Below are positions 26,801 to 35,411 of a DNA stretch of 64,000 nt, one piece after another. Both the position numbers and the translations under genes were made by a program. Source of the DNA: Hymenobacter rubidus. Its GTDB lineage: Bacteria > Bacteroidota > Bacteroidia > Cytophagales > Hymenobacteraceae. The stretch covers positions 62,001 to 126,000 of the forward strand of contig NZ_JAERQF010000005.1 of NCBI RefSeq assembly GCF_016734815.1, read 5' to 3'. Each line of letters begins with the position of its first letter. Position 1 is the first letter of the stretch. Below the pieces are notes generated by a model. That model saw only the letters and a list, made by a program, of their open reading frames with translations, had not been told where the DNA came from and made no database searches.

Positions 26801-29671
26801 ACCATTGCCATTCCGGCCTCGGCCCTGGCCGGCCCCACCCGGATGCGCGTGCGGACCAAAGCGGGCATCACGTCGTATGGCGACTTTGCTTCCTCCGACG
26901 CCTGCTCGGTGCAGTACGACGGCGAAACCGAGGATTACACGGTAACCATCGTGGCGCCCACGGCCTGCACGGGCGCGCCGGCTGCCCCGGTGGCTTCGGC
27001 CAGCGCCAGCACCGTGTGCGCGGGCACTTCCTTCACCCTGTCGGCCCCCAACCCCGGCAACATCACCGGCCTGAGCTACCAGTGGCAAAGCAGCCCAGCC
27101 GGCGCCAATACGTTCGCCAACCTCAGCGGGGCCACGGCCTCGACCTACACCGTGAGCAGCCAGACGGCCGCCACCGACTACCGCGTGGTGGTGACCTGCG
27201 CGGGCAGCGGCCTCTCGACGCCTTCGAACGTGGTGAGCGTGGGCCAGAACAGCTTCGCTGCCTGCTACTGCACACCCACCGGCGGCGTGTGCACCAACGA
27301 ATACATTCGCGGCGTCATCGTGAACACCTTGTCCAATACGGGCACCGCCTGCACCACCGGCGGCTACGCCGACTACACCGCCAACGCGGCCCTGACCACG
27401 ACGCTGGCCGCGGGCGGTACTTACTCCGTCACCCTGAACCTGCGCATCAACTCCAACCCGGCCGCGGCCGGCGTCTGGATTGACTACGACCACAGCGGCA
27501 CCTTCGACGCCGGGGAGTTCACGCAGGTGTACAGCAACACCGCGGCCGCCTCCAACCTCGACGTGAGCGGTACGGCGAGCATCACCGTGCCCGCCGGCGC
27601 CCTCACCGGCGCCACGCGGATGCGGGTGCGCTCGGCCAACAGCACGGTGCCCCTGAGCGCCACCACGGCCTGCCCGCCCAACCCCTACTACGGCGAGATT
27701 GAGGACTACCTCATCACCATCAGCGGCACCATCCCCGACCTGACGGTGAGCACCACGACCACCATCCCGGCCGGCACCTACAACAACGTGACCGTCACCA
27801 GTACCGGCAACGCCACCCTGACCGGCGCGACGGTGGTGAACGGCGCTTTCCAGGTGCTGGCCGGCGGCACGCTGACCACCGCCTGCCAGCCCCTGACGGG
27901 GCCGGGCAGCTTCGGCCTGGCGGCCGGCGCGACGCTGAGCATCTGCGACCCGGCCGGCATCACGCTGAGCGGGGCCACCGGGGCCATCCAGACGGCCACG
28001 CGCACGTTCTCGATTGCCGGCACTTACGTGTATAGCGGCGGTGCGTCCCAGAGCACGGGCTCGGCCCTGCCGGCGCAGGTGCGCAACCTCACGGTGAGCA
28101 CCACCGGTGGCGCGGCCCTCACCCTGTCGCAGCCGGTGGCCATCCGCCGCCTGCTCAGCCTGAACAGCGGCAACCTGCTGGGCGGCCAGAACCTGACCCT
28201 GCGCTCCGATGCCGACTCGACGGCCCTGGTGGCCGTGGCCGCTGGCGGCGGCACCGTAACGGGCGCGGCCACGGTGCAGCGCTACATCAGCCCGGCCACC
28301 AATGCGGGCCTGGGCTACCGCCACTTCGCCGCGCCGGTCACGAACACCACCGTGGCCGACCTAGCCACCGGCAGCTTCAGCCCCAGCGTGAGCCAGGGCG
28401 CCGCCTACAACGCCTCGGCCACGCCGGGCACCGTCACGCCTTTCCCGACCGTGTTTAGCTACAGCGAAGCCCGGCAGGCCACCAGCCCCGCTACCAGCTA
28501 TTCGGTGTTCGACCGCGGCTGGCTGGCGGCAACTTCGACCGGCGACGCCCTGACCTCGGGCAAAGGCTACACCGTGAACCTGGCCGCCGGCCAGATGGTG
28601 GACTTCGTGGGCACGCTGGGCACGGGCACCGTGGCCATGGCCCTCACCCGCGGCGCCACCACCGACGCCGGCTGGAACCTGCTCGGCAACCCCTACCCCT
28701 CGACCCTAAACTGGGACAACGTGACCATTCCGACAGGCATGGACGCGGCGGTGTACGTGTACCGAAGCGCCAGCCAGTACACGGGCAGCTACACCAGCTA
28801 CACCAACGGCCTGGGCACGGGCGGCGGCCGCACGTCCACCATCGGCATGGGCCAGGGCTTCCTGGTGCGGGTGAGCCCCGGCACGACGTCGACCACGCTT
28901 ACCCTGACCGATGCGGCCCGCAGCACCGACTTCGGCTCCGGCGGCGCCTTGCAGCGCGGCAACGACCCCCGCGCCCGCGTGCGCCTGGCCCTGGAAAACA
29001 TCAGTGCCTCGCTTTCGGATGCGGCCTACGTGTACTTCGAAGCCGGTGCCACAACGGGCATCGATGCCCGCTACGACGCCGTGAAGCTGGCCAACCCCAC
29101 CGGCCTCGGCCTGGCGGCGATAGCCGCCGGCACCGAGCTGGCCATCAACGGACTGCCGCTACTCAGCACCGCCACCGTGGTGCCCCTGACGGTGACCGTG
29201 CCCCAGGCCGGCACCTACACGCTGCGCGCCGAGGAGCTGGTGAACCTGCCGGCCGGCCTGGTGTACCTGCGCGACGCCCTCACGGGCCAGCAAATTAACC
29301 TGCTCCAGCAAGCCAGCTACACCTTCAGCACTGCGGGCGCGGCCGCCATTGCGGGCCGCTTCTCCCTGGGCTTCGCGCTGGCCGCGCCGCTGGCTACGCC
29401 TGCTGGCCTGAGCGCCGCCAGCGTAAGCGTTTTCCCCAACCCGGCCCACACCGGCGTGACGGTGCTGGTGCCCGCCGTAGACGGCGCCCGGCAAGTACAG
29501 CTGACCTTGCTGAACAGCCTGGGCCAGCGCGTGAGTGAGAAAACGGTGCCCCTGGGCACGGCCGGCGCGCAGGCCACGCTGGACGTGAGCGGCCTGGCCG
29601 CCGGCATTTATACCTTGCGCCTGCAAGTGGCCGGGCAAGCCGCCGTGGCCCGCCGGGTGGCCGTGGAATAA
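23849..29671 (+). CDS. Large GEVED-domain surface protein with T9SS type A sorting domain
   Basis: 1,940 residues. The signal peptide (MKIPFTQLLKLLLLVLG, cleavage after VHA) is followed by an N-terminal domain (about 25-245) shared with the next gene. Then come four Ig-like modules (YQWQSSPAGANTFANL) alternating with four GEVED domains, recognised by WIDYDHSGTFD and YGETEDYxITI. Residues about 1290-1500 are a beta-helix-like or autotransporter-like region, and 1500-1840 a further beta-rich region with NPYPSTLNWDN. The last 85 residues (VFPNPAHTGVTV to VARRVAVE) are a type A sorting domain for T9SS export and anchoring. It is a likely adhesin or matrix protein. A strong terminator follows. Confidence 0.9.
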   Translation: MKIPFTQLLKLLLLVLGVGGAVHAQSYQQVPLAASSFTADVVANGTTASTSPLNSTTSDVDGGGYYFLSQDYNSTAVPHTSGLPTNGTIPNVIAGYSALTYQLASYGTVSGGVNVNSNNVLRIAGTGSGTLAFATPQAATEVYVLATGGGGAPTANLTVNFSDGTSQAFTGISILDWYTGGATAAFGMTARVGTNNAISPTTATGTAPFLYQVKLVLSAANVTKTITGVTIAKTTSANYLNAFAVSILPTCSAAPTNQTAFAATTSGGTTALTMACPTTSIYLSVPPQGAFTYQWQSSPDNATWANISGATSNTYTATQTAATYYRVLEACPYDGSGGTVVASGSVQVGQNTAVNCPCVPNRSSTSTSYATVSSVSLPGDGGVTLSNAPGLITSSSAGYVSNSYAVYPASTTTTTISPSTTYALSVAVPAYTRASAWVDYNQNGTYEASEFYILTTGAAVYSSSATTLTVSIPVPATATPGQTRLRIRTDYYGNTTLNTYTGACSTTTYGQSMDYYLTMATPIACSGTPPATTATATATSVCGSTGFTLNATGVPAGTTGLSYQWQSSPAGANTFANLGSAQAAPSYAVSSISASTDYRLVVTCTASGQSTTSSIVSVARAYLTCYCAVVSTGTGEYIKSVTFPGTPGFTNTTNANSTNGTGDFTGNSALTTTLNQGATYLNGVSITVHSNNTGSQGGMWIDYDHSGTFETTEYIALGGSSLINTDVTLTTTLTVPTTALTGPTRVRVRWRNGTIANTDACTTGTSTWYGETEDYQISIAAPTTCSAPPSSVVATANTTNACANASFMLSTNSIPTILGGYTYQWQSSPAGAGTFTNISGATTQSYTVASQTAATDYQLIVGCQYGGTPVTSNVVSVGQNPFDQCYCTTSSTHGCGTYGSIANVSIGTLNNSSGCAASSYTVYPASTATTNLNANASATLTLTIANASAGYRYGVWIDFNQNGTFDGSEFVASSTTSTTASPTATIAIPASALAGPTRMRVRTKAGITSYGDFASSDACSVQYDGETEDYTVTIVAPTACTGAPAAPVASASASTVCAGTSFTLSAPNPGNITGLSYQWQSSPAGANTFANLSGATASTYTVSSQTAATDYRVVVTCAGSGLSTPSNVVSVGQNSFAACYCTPTGGVCTNEYIRGVIVNTLSNTGTACTTGGYADYTANAALTTTLAAGGTYSVTLNLRINSNPAAAGVWIDYDHSGTFDAGEFTQVYSNTAAASNLDVSGTASITVPAGALTGATRMRVRSANSTVPLSATTACPPNPYYGEIEDYLITISGTIPDLTVSTTTTIPAGTYNNVTVTSTGNATLTGATVVNGAFQVLAGGTLTTACQPLTGPGSFGLAAGATLSICDPAGITLSGATGAIQTATRTFSIAGTYVYSGGASQSTGSALPAQVRNLTVSTTGGAALTLSQPVAIRRLLSLNSGNLLGGQNLTLRSDADSTALVAVAAGGGTVTGAATVQRYISPATNAGLGYRHFAAPVTNTTVADLATGSFSPSVSQGAAYNASATPGTVTPFPTVFSYSEARQATSPATSYSVFDRGWLAATSTGDALTSGKGYTVNLAAGQMVDFVGTLGTGTVAMALTRGATTDAGWNLLGNPYPSTLNWDNVTIPTGMDAAVYVYRSASQYTGSYTSYTNGLGTGGGRTSTIGMGQGFLVRVSPGTTSTTLTLTDAARSTDFGSGGALQRGNDPRARVRLALENISASLSDAAYVYFEAGATTGIDARYDAVKLANPTGLGLAAIAAGTELAINGLPLLSTATVVPLTVTVPQAGTYTLRAEELVNLPAGLVYLRDALTGQQINLLQQASYTFSTAGAAAIAGRFSLGFALAAPLATPAGLSAASVSVFPNPAHTGVTVLVPAVDGARQVQLTLLNSLGQRVSEKTVPLGTAGAQATLDVSGLAAGIYTLRLQVAGQAAVARRVAVE

Positions 29672-29742
29672 CTAAGCCGGTTCGCCTGCTTTGCCAGGCC
29701 GAGGGCGACTGCTACGGTCGGCCTCGACCCAGCAGTGATAGG

Positions 29743-29779
29743 AAAGCTCCCGTCGAATATGTTGGCGGGGGCTTTTTTA
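29743..29779 (+). terminator. Intrinsic terminator after the first GEVED gene
   Basis: The stem AAAGCTCCCGTC / GGCGGGGGCTTT (two G-U pairs) with a 9-nt loop is followed by T residues. Confidence 0.85.
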
Positions 29780-29864
29780 TAAGAGGCCAATCGTCAGGAA
29801 CGGCCTTGCGTTGGGCAGCAAGGCCTGGTTACCTTCCTGAAAAATTTACCTCACTTCTCTTCAC

Positions 29865-32366
29865 ATGAAAAAACACCTTACTCATTTTGCCCGGCTGGCG
29901 CTTTATGCCCTGGGCCTGGGCGCGGCCCCGGTGGCCCAAGCGGCCTACGTGCCGCTGGTGGTTACGGGCTTCAACGCCGACGTAATTGCCAACGGCACGG
30001 GCTTGTCCACGAGCTCGACCACCATTGGCGTTGATGCGGGCGGCTATGTGTTTATGGCCCAGGACTTCAACCCCACCGGCACCTCGTACCTGCCCCAAAA
30101 CGGGCTCATCAACAGCGCGGCCACGGCCGGGGTGTCGTTCCAGCTGGCTTCTTACACGGGCAGTAACTCGCTGCGCATGCCGGCCACGGGCACCGGCACG
30201 GGCGCGGGCTCTGGTACGCTCACGGTGGCCACGCCCCAGCCGGCGGGCGAGGTGTTTCTGCTGGCCACTTCGGGCAGCGGCCTGAGCACGGTCAACGTGA
30301 CGGTGAACTTCACCGACGGCACCAATCAGGCGTTCAGCGGGCAAACGGTGGCCGACTGGTACGGCGGTTCGGGCTACGCCATTCTGGGCATCGGGCGGGT
30401 GCAGCGCGGCGTTGAAAACCGCGAAAACAGCACCACCGACCCGCGCATCTACCAGGTCCGGCTCACCATTGCCACGAGCAACTTCGCCAAGTCCATCCAG
30501 AGTATTGACTTCGCCAAAACGTCGACCTCGGGCGTGCTCAACGTGTTTGGCGTCAGCATCAACTCGGTGTGCAGCGGCACGCCGGCCGCCGGCACCCCCA
30601 CGGCCAGCACCGCCAGCGCCTGCACCAACAACAGCTTCACCCTGAACCTGACCGGCGCCGCGTCGGGCTCGGGCGTGAGCTACCAGTGGCAAAGCCGCCC
30701 CGCCGGGGCGGGCACTTTTGCCGACATCAGCGGGGCCACCACCGTGCCCTACACCGTAGCCAGCCAGGCCGCGGCCACCGACTACCGCGTGGTGGTCACC
30801 TGCGCGGGCAGCGGCCTCTCGTCCACGTCGGCCCTCGTAAACGTGCCCCAGAACTCGTTCCTGAACTGCTACTGCACGCCCACCGGCGGCAGCTGCGCCA
30901 GCGAGTGGATTCGCGGCGTCACCCTCAGCTCGTTGGGTAACCTGAACACTGCCTGCTCTACCGGCGGCTACGTGAGCTACGCCGCCAACACGGCCCTCAC
31001 CACTACGCTGCTGCAAGGCGCCACCTACCCCGTCACGCTCGATTTGCGCATCAACGCCATCAACAGCGCGGCCGGCATCTGGATTGACTACGACCACAGC
31101 GGCACCTTCGATGCCAGCGAATACACCCTCGTGGGCACCGGCCCGGCCACCGGCTACACGGCCCTCAACCTGAGCCTGACCGGCAGCGTGACCATCCCGG
31201 CCACGGCCCTCACCGGCCCCACCCGCCTGCGCGTGCGCTCCAACAACGGCGCCGTGGTCGGCAACCAGGCTTGCTTCAACAGCTACTTCGGGGAGGTGGA
31301 AGATTACCTCATCACCATTGCCGCGCCGGTGGCCTGCACCGGCACGCCCGTGGGCGGCACGGCTACGGCATCGGTCACGACGGTGTGTCCTGGCACGACT
31401 TTCGAGCTGCGCGCCAGCGGCTACACCACCGGCGCCACCGGCCTCGCCTACCAGTGGCAGAGCAGCCCGGCCGGCGCGGGCACGTTCACCAACCTCAGCG
31501 GGGCCACCACCGTGCCCTACACCGTACCCAGCCTGACGACGGCCACCGACTACCGCCTGCTAGTGAGCTGCGCGGGCAGCAGTACTTCGGCCATATCGAG
31601 TGCGGTGAGCGTGACGCCCACCCCGTTTGCGCAGTGCTACTGCTCGCCCACCTACCTGAGCGGGGGCAATACCGATATTATCAAAACCGTGACGCTGGGC
31701 ACGATGACCAACAACACCGCTGCCCTGGGCAACGTGGCCCCGTATTACCACGACTACAGCACCCAGCAGCCGTCCACGCTGGCGATTCCGAACCTGCCGG
31801 TGGGCCGCACCACCAACGTGGTGCTCACCTTCGGGGCCGAAAACAATCAGTACAGCGCCGTCTGGATTGATTTAAACCGCGACGGCATTTTCGGCGCCAC
31901 CGAATATTTCACGCTGGGCACCAACGCCGGCTCCAACGGCACGGCCACCATTCCGCTGGTCATTCCCGCCGCCGCTCCGCTTGGCCAAACCAAGCTGCGC
32001 ATCCGGGGCGCCGATGACGTGGTGCCTTTGGGCTCGCAGGCCTGCGGCGCCACGGCTTCGGACTACGGCGAAGCCGAGGACTACCTCATCAACCTGGTGG
32101 CCCCCAGCGCCAGCCGCACCGGCGCCGACGCCGTGGCCCTCAGCGCCTTCCCCAACCCGGCCACTTCGCTCCTCACCGTGCAGGTAGGTGCTCCCGGCAA
32201 GAATGCCCAGCTCAGCCTCAGCGACCTCACCGGCAAAGTGCTGCAAACGGCCCCGGCTACCAGCCAAAGCACCAGCTTCAACCTGAGCAGCCTGGCCGCC
32301 GGCATCTACCTGGTACGCTACCGCGACGATGCCACTACTCAAACCATCAAGGTGAGCAAGCAATAG
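29865..32366 (+). CDS. GEVED-domain surface protein with T9SS sorting domain (tandem paralogue)
   Basis: 833 residues. The signal peptide (MKKHLTHFARLALYALG, cleavage near AQA) leads into the same N-terminal domain as the previous gene (VxxFNADVIANG; VNFTDGTNQAFSG). Two Ig-like modules with SYQWQSRPAGAG or YQWQSSPAGAG and two GEVED domains (GIWIDYDHSGTFDASEY; FGEVEDYLITI; YGEAEDYLINL) follow. The C-terminal 80 residues (AFPNPATSLLTVQVG to QTIKVSKQ) form a T9SS type A sorting domain. It is a shorter version of the 1,940-residue neighbour, separated by a terminator, so it has its own promoter. A recent duplication is likely. Confidence 0.9.
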   Translation: MKKHLTHFARLALYALGLGAAPVAQAAYVPLVVTGFNADVIANGTGLSTSSTTIGVDAGGYVFMAQDFNPTGTSYLPQNGLINSAATAGVSFQLASYTGSNSLRMPATGTGTGAGSGTLTVATPQPAGEVFLLATSGSGLSTVNVTVNFTDGTNQAFSGQTVADWYGGSGYAILGIGRVQRGVENRENSTTDPRIYQVRLTIATSNFAKSIQSIDFAKTSTSGVLNVFGVSINSVCSGTPAAGTPTASTASACTNNSFTLNLTGAASGSGVSYQWQSRPAGAGTFADISGATTVPYTVASQAAATDYRVVVTCAGSGLSSTSALVNVPQNSFLNCYCTPTGGSCASEWIRGVTLSSLGNLNTACSTGGYVSYAANTALTTTLLQGATYPVTLDLRINAINSAAGIWIDYDHSGTFDASEYTLVGTGPATGYTALNLSLTGSVTIPATALTGPTRLRVRSNNGAVVGNQACFNSYFGEVEDYLITIAAPVACTGTPVGGTATASVTTVCPGTTFELRASGYTTGATGLAYQWQSSPAGAGTFTNLSGATTVPYTVPSLTTATDYRLLVSCAGSSTSAISSAVSVTPTPFAQCYCSPTYLSGGNTDIIKTVTLGTMTNNTAALGNVAPYYHDYSTQQPSTLAIPNLPVGRTTNVVLTFGAENNQYSAVWIDLNRDGIFGATEYFTLGTNAGSNGTATIPLVIPAAAPLGQTKLRIRGADDVVPLGSQACGATASDYGEAEDYLINLVAPSASRTGADAVALSAFPNPATSLLTVQVGAPGKNAQLSLSDLTGKVLQTAPATSQSTSFNLSSLAAGIYLVRYRDDATTQTIKVSKQ

Positions 32367-32388
32367 GCAGTCGAATTAAGTAGTCAGC

Positions 32389-32424
32389 AAAAAGCCCCCG
32401 TAGCATAGCTGCGGGGGCTTTTTT
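32389..32424 (+). terminator. Intrinsic terminator after the second GEVED gene
   Basis: AAAAAGCCCCCG and CGGGGGCTTTTTT form a near-perfect stem with a T-tract on the plus strand and an A-tract before it. Confidence 0.9.
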
Positions 32425-32479
32425 GTTGGTAGTGGGAGGGTAGTTACCACGTCATGCAGAAGTAATCAATGCTCTTGCC

Positions 32480-32571
32480 CGTCATGCTGAGCGCAGTCGA
32501 AGCATCTCTACCGTACAAGTAATTGATTTTACTACTGCGGTAGAGATGCTTCGACTACGCTCAGCATGACG
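32480..32571. repeat. REP-like inverted-repeat doublet (ATGCT family)
   Basis: 92 bp between two convergent genes. The left arm starts CGTCATGCTGAGCGC; the right arm is its complement with two differences. Each arm folds as ATGCT...AGCAT. Confidence 0.85.
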
Positions 32572-32625
32572 ACCTTTTAGTATATGGTCCTGCCTCTGCA
32601 TGACGGACTGGCAACCCAACCCAAC

Positions 32626-34575
32626 TTACTCAATCACCAGGCGGCGGTTCAGCTTGGTGCCATCGGCCAGGCTCACTTCGAGGGCGTAGATGCCGGGAGA
32701 GAGGCTGGAGAGGGCCAGCGGCTGCACGGTGGCTTTCACGGCGCCCAGGTTCTGGGACCACACGCGGCGGCCCAGCGCATCTACCACGCCCAGTTGTACT
32801 TGCTGGGCGGCGGCCAGGTTCAGGTCGAGGGTGAAGCGGCCATCGTGGCTGGGGTTGGGGTACACGTCGAGGGCGTTTTGCAGCTGGGCCGTGGCCGTGC
32901 CCGACACCACGCCGGCCACCTGGAAGTTGAGCGTGTACTCGCAGCCAAAATCCCCGCTGATGGTGTTCAGCACACTGCCGCGGTTGTCCATGATGCGCAT
33001 GGTGCCGTTGCCCGCGTTGGAAGCCCACCACGCAAAACCGTCGCAGCCCGAGTCGGTGACACGCAACGAGTAGCAGCCGGGCACGAGGCCCACCGGGTCG
33101 TTGTAGGTAGAAGCCGGGCTGGTGTTGGTGCGCTGGGCTACCACGTTGCCGGCCACGTCCACTATCTGCCAGCTGGTTTCGTTGGTGATGCCAAAGCCCC
33201 CAACGCTGGCATTGTTCGTCGTCAGGGCCACCGCGAAGCCGGCGGGCAGCGTGATGGACGGCGAAAAGCGCGTGGTGAGGGTATCGTTGTAGGCGTTCTG
33301 GTCGCGGCTGCCGTTGGGATTGGTGGTCCAGGCCTGGAAGCGGCCGCCGGTGGCGTTGTTCATCAGCGTGGCCAGGGCGGGCAGCACCACCAGCGTGTCG
33401 CGGCCGAAGGAGAGGTTGCCGGTCCAGTTATAGGTCTGGAGCGGGCCGCGGCCTTTCACCCGGTAGGCAATGGTGACGGCCGTGAGGCGGTTGCTGCCCA
33501 GGTTGCGCAGCCGCACCTGCGGCCCGCCGCAAATGGGGTTTTCGCGCACGTAGTTTTCGTTCGAGTTTGGCGCAATGATTTCATCCAGCGACGCATCGGT
33601 GCGGAAATTGATGGCGCCCGAGGTCACCAGCTGGCTGCTCCAGATGTATTGGGCCGAGGCCGAAGCCTGGTTGGAAGCGGTATAGGCCTGCATGTTGATG
33701 TCCAGCGTGTAGGGCTGGCCGGGCGTGGTGATGTTGGTGAGCGGCTGCACAATGCGCCGCACCACCGCGCCGGGGCACCAGTTGCCGCGGTTATACACCC
33801 AGGTGCCGGTTTGGGGGTACACTTCGTTTTTGCCGCAGTCGTCGCGCCACAAAAACGTGTTGCCGCGCGACTGCCCATCGACCAGCAGCGAGAAGTAGCG
33901 GCGGCAGAACTCGGCGCAGTTGAGCGGGTCGGCGCCGTGGCCCGAAATCAGGCTTTTCAGGGCAATGGTGCCGGCCGAGGGGGCCACCAGCGAGCGGGCC
34001 GGCAGGTAGTTCTCAATGGGGTCGGTGGTGCGGCCGTAGGCAAAAGTACCGTTGTACACGTTGCGCACGTCGATGGGGTTCTGCGGCGGCGTGCCCTCGA
34101 TGAAATCGAGCCGCACGGTCACGTTGAAGCCCCACGAATACCCTTGGTATTCAAAGCGGAAGCTGGGGTTGCCCACCAGCAGCGGGGCGTAGTCCGTCAC
34201 GTCCACCACGTAGTCGTGGGTTTTGTTGGTGGCCAGCCAGTCGGTGGCATACGGCGTCATGATGCGCAGCATCTCCAGCGAGTCGTGGGCCGGCGGGCGC
34301 AAAATCACGCGGGTGGTGTAGTCCCACGAGCCGCAGTACTGCGAGCCCGGCGCGCAGGCGTAGCGACCCAAGATGTAGTGCATCAGCACCTTGCGGTATT
34401 GTCGGCCGGCTACGGGCATCACGGCCGTGGTGTCGTAGTTGCCGTAGTGGGTGAGGGGCCGCCGGTTGAAAATGGTGACGCGGGTGGTGTCGCCGGGGGC
34501 TGCGTGGCTGCGTTCGGGCCGGGCCAGCAGGCTCGCCAAAACCAGCAGAAGGAGGAGGGGTAATTTTCGAAGCAT
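32626..34575 (-). CDS. PNGase F-family glycoasparaginase-type amidase with T9SS sorting domain
   Basis: 649 residues from ATG at 34575 (MLRKLPLLLLLVLASLLA); 17 upstream codons precede the signal peptide and are left out. The family removes N-glycans by hydrolysing the glycan-Asn bond. Matches to Elizabethkingia PNGase F recalled from memory are CGSWDYTTRV (TCDEWDRYANV; the catalytic Asp60 is kept), DVTDYAPLLVGN, LISGHGADPLNCAEFC (Glu206 kept in CAEFC) and YNRGNWCPGAVV (the AGWCPG motif). The equivalent of Glu118 is not clear. A long C-terminal region ends in a type A sorting domain (VYPNPSHDGRFTLDL to NRRLVIE). Acts outside the cell or at the surface on glycoproteins. Confidence 0.86.
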   Translation of the reverse strand: MLRKLPLLLLLVLASLLARPERSHAAPGDTTRVTIFNRRPLTHYGNYDTTAVMPVAGRQYRKVLMHYILGRYACAPGSQYCGSWDYTTRVILRPPAHDSLEMLRIMTPYATDWLATNKTHDYVVDVTDYAPLLVGNPSFRFEYQGYSWGFNVTVRLDFIEGTPPQNPIDVRNVYNGTFAYGRTTDPIENYLPARSLVAPSAGTIALKSLISGHGADPLNCAEFCRRYFSLLVDGQSRGNTFLWRDDCGKNEVYPQTGTWVYNRGNWCPGAVVRRIVQPLTNITTPGQPYTLDINMQAYTASNQASASAQYIWSSQLVTSGAINFRTDASLDEIIAPNSNENYVRENPICGGPQVRLRNLGSNRLTAVTIAYRVKGRGPLQTYNWTGNLSFGRDTLVVLPALATLMNNATGGRFQAWTTNPNGSRDQNAYNDTLTTRFSPSITLPAGFAVALTTNNASVGGFGITNETSWQIVDVAGNVVAQRTNTSPASTYNDPVGLVPGCYSLRVTDSGCDGFAWWASNAGNGTMRIMDNRGSVLNTISGDFGCEYTLNFQVAGVVSGTATAQLQNALDVYPNPSHDGRFTLDLNLAAAQQVQLGVVDALGRRVWSQNLGAVKATVQPLALSSLSPGIYALEVSLADGTKLNRRLVIE

Positions 34576-34754
34576 GGGCTTGGGGTGTGGTTGGTGCTCT
34601 AAAATTACGGCACGAACCCAGCCCAATCATGCGAAAACCAATGTCTTGGCCTATTTTATTTCTGTATCAGCCGGCAACGCCATTGGTTTCAAAGGGCTGT
34701 TCATAGAAATGGAGCCTTATTTTCCACCATAGGGGCTGAGAAAACACCCCTGTT

Positions 34755-35276
34755 TCAAACCGAGGGGGTCAGGGACTTTTCCAGCGCCAGCAGGGTAAGC
34801 GGCTGCTTCGGAATACCAAAGCGCGGGTCGGTCGGAAAAGGCTCGGTGGCACCGGTAAGGTGGTAGCCCTGGCGCTCGTAGTAGGCAATCAGCTCGTCGC
34901 GTACCGAAATCACGGTCATTTTGCTCACCGCGCAGCCGTGCCGGCGGCCGTAGTCCTCGGCGGCGCGGAGCAGGAATTTGCCCACGCCCCGGCCCTGCCC
35001 GGCGGGGGCCACGGCCAGCATGGAGAGGTAAACCAGCGGGCCCTGGGCCTGCACATGGAAGCTGCCCAATAGCTCGCCGGCCTCGTTTTGGGCCAGCAGC
35101 ATGGCGGCCTCGGGCCGGGCCAGCATCTCCAGCAGGCCTTCCTCGTCGATGCGTTGGCCGTCGAGCAGGTGGGCTTCGGTGGTCCAGCCCTGGTGGGAAG
35201 TTTCGCCCCGGTAGGCGGCGTTTACGAAGCGCGTGAGGCGGGGCGCATCGGCAGGCGTGGCAGTGGCAAGAATCAT
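34755..35276 (-). CDS. GNAT family N-acetyltransferase
   Basis: 173 residues from ATG at 35276 (MILATATPADAPRLTRF); nine upstream codons reach towards the repeat at 35295 and are dropped. The acetyl-CoA binding motif A is LAVAPAGQGRGVGKFLL (about 97-113), preceded by a beta strand LVYLSM, and motif B is YYERQGYHLTGATEPFP. Single GNAT domain of standard length, cytoplasmic. The acceptor substrate cannot be told from sequence. It stands alone between the PNGase F gene and a repeat element. Confidence 0.88.
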   Translation of the reverse strand: MILATATPADAPRLTRFVNAAYRGETSHQGWTTEAHLLDGQRIDEEGLLEMLARPEAAMLLAQNEAGELLGSFHVQAQGPLVYLSMLAVAPAGQGRGVGKFLLRAAEDYGRRHGCAVSKMTVISVRDELIAYYERQGYHLTGATEPFPTDPRFGIPKQPLTLLALEKSLTPSV

Positions 35277-35294
35277 GGCGCGAAAGTAGAACCA

Positions 35295-35394
35295 GAACGT
35301 CATGCTGAGCTTGTCGAAGCATCTCTCCCGCGCAAGTAATCCAATCGGACTAACGAAGCGGGAGAGATGCTTGGACAGGCCCAGCAGGACGTTC
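35295..35394. repeat. REP-like doublet with degenerate right arm
   Basis: The left arm GAACGTCATGCTGAGCTTG is intact and folds as ATGCT...AGCAT. The right arm carries several substitutions (ACAGGCCCAGCAGGAC), so this copy is decaying. It lies between the acetyltransferase and the ABC transporter gene pair. Confidence 0.75.
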
Positions 35395-35411
35395 TTTTAC
35401 CTGCCGCCCAG

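Noticed and set aside
23792..28324. Open frame of about 1,510 codons on the minus strand, opposite the GEVED gene
   Set aside because: It is Ala/Gly/Arg/His-rich with no motifs and mirrors the repeats of the plus-strand gene. High G+C at third positions removes stop codons from the opposite strand.
32584..34563. Open frame of about 659 codons opposite the PNGase F gene
   Set aside because: Composition shadow of the real gene, which has a signal peptide, catalytic motifs and a sorting domain.
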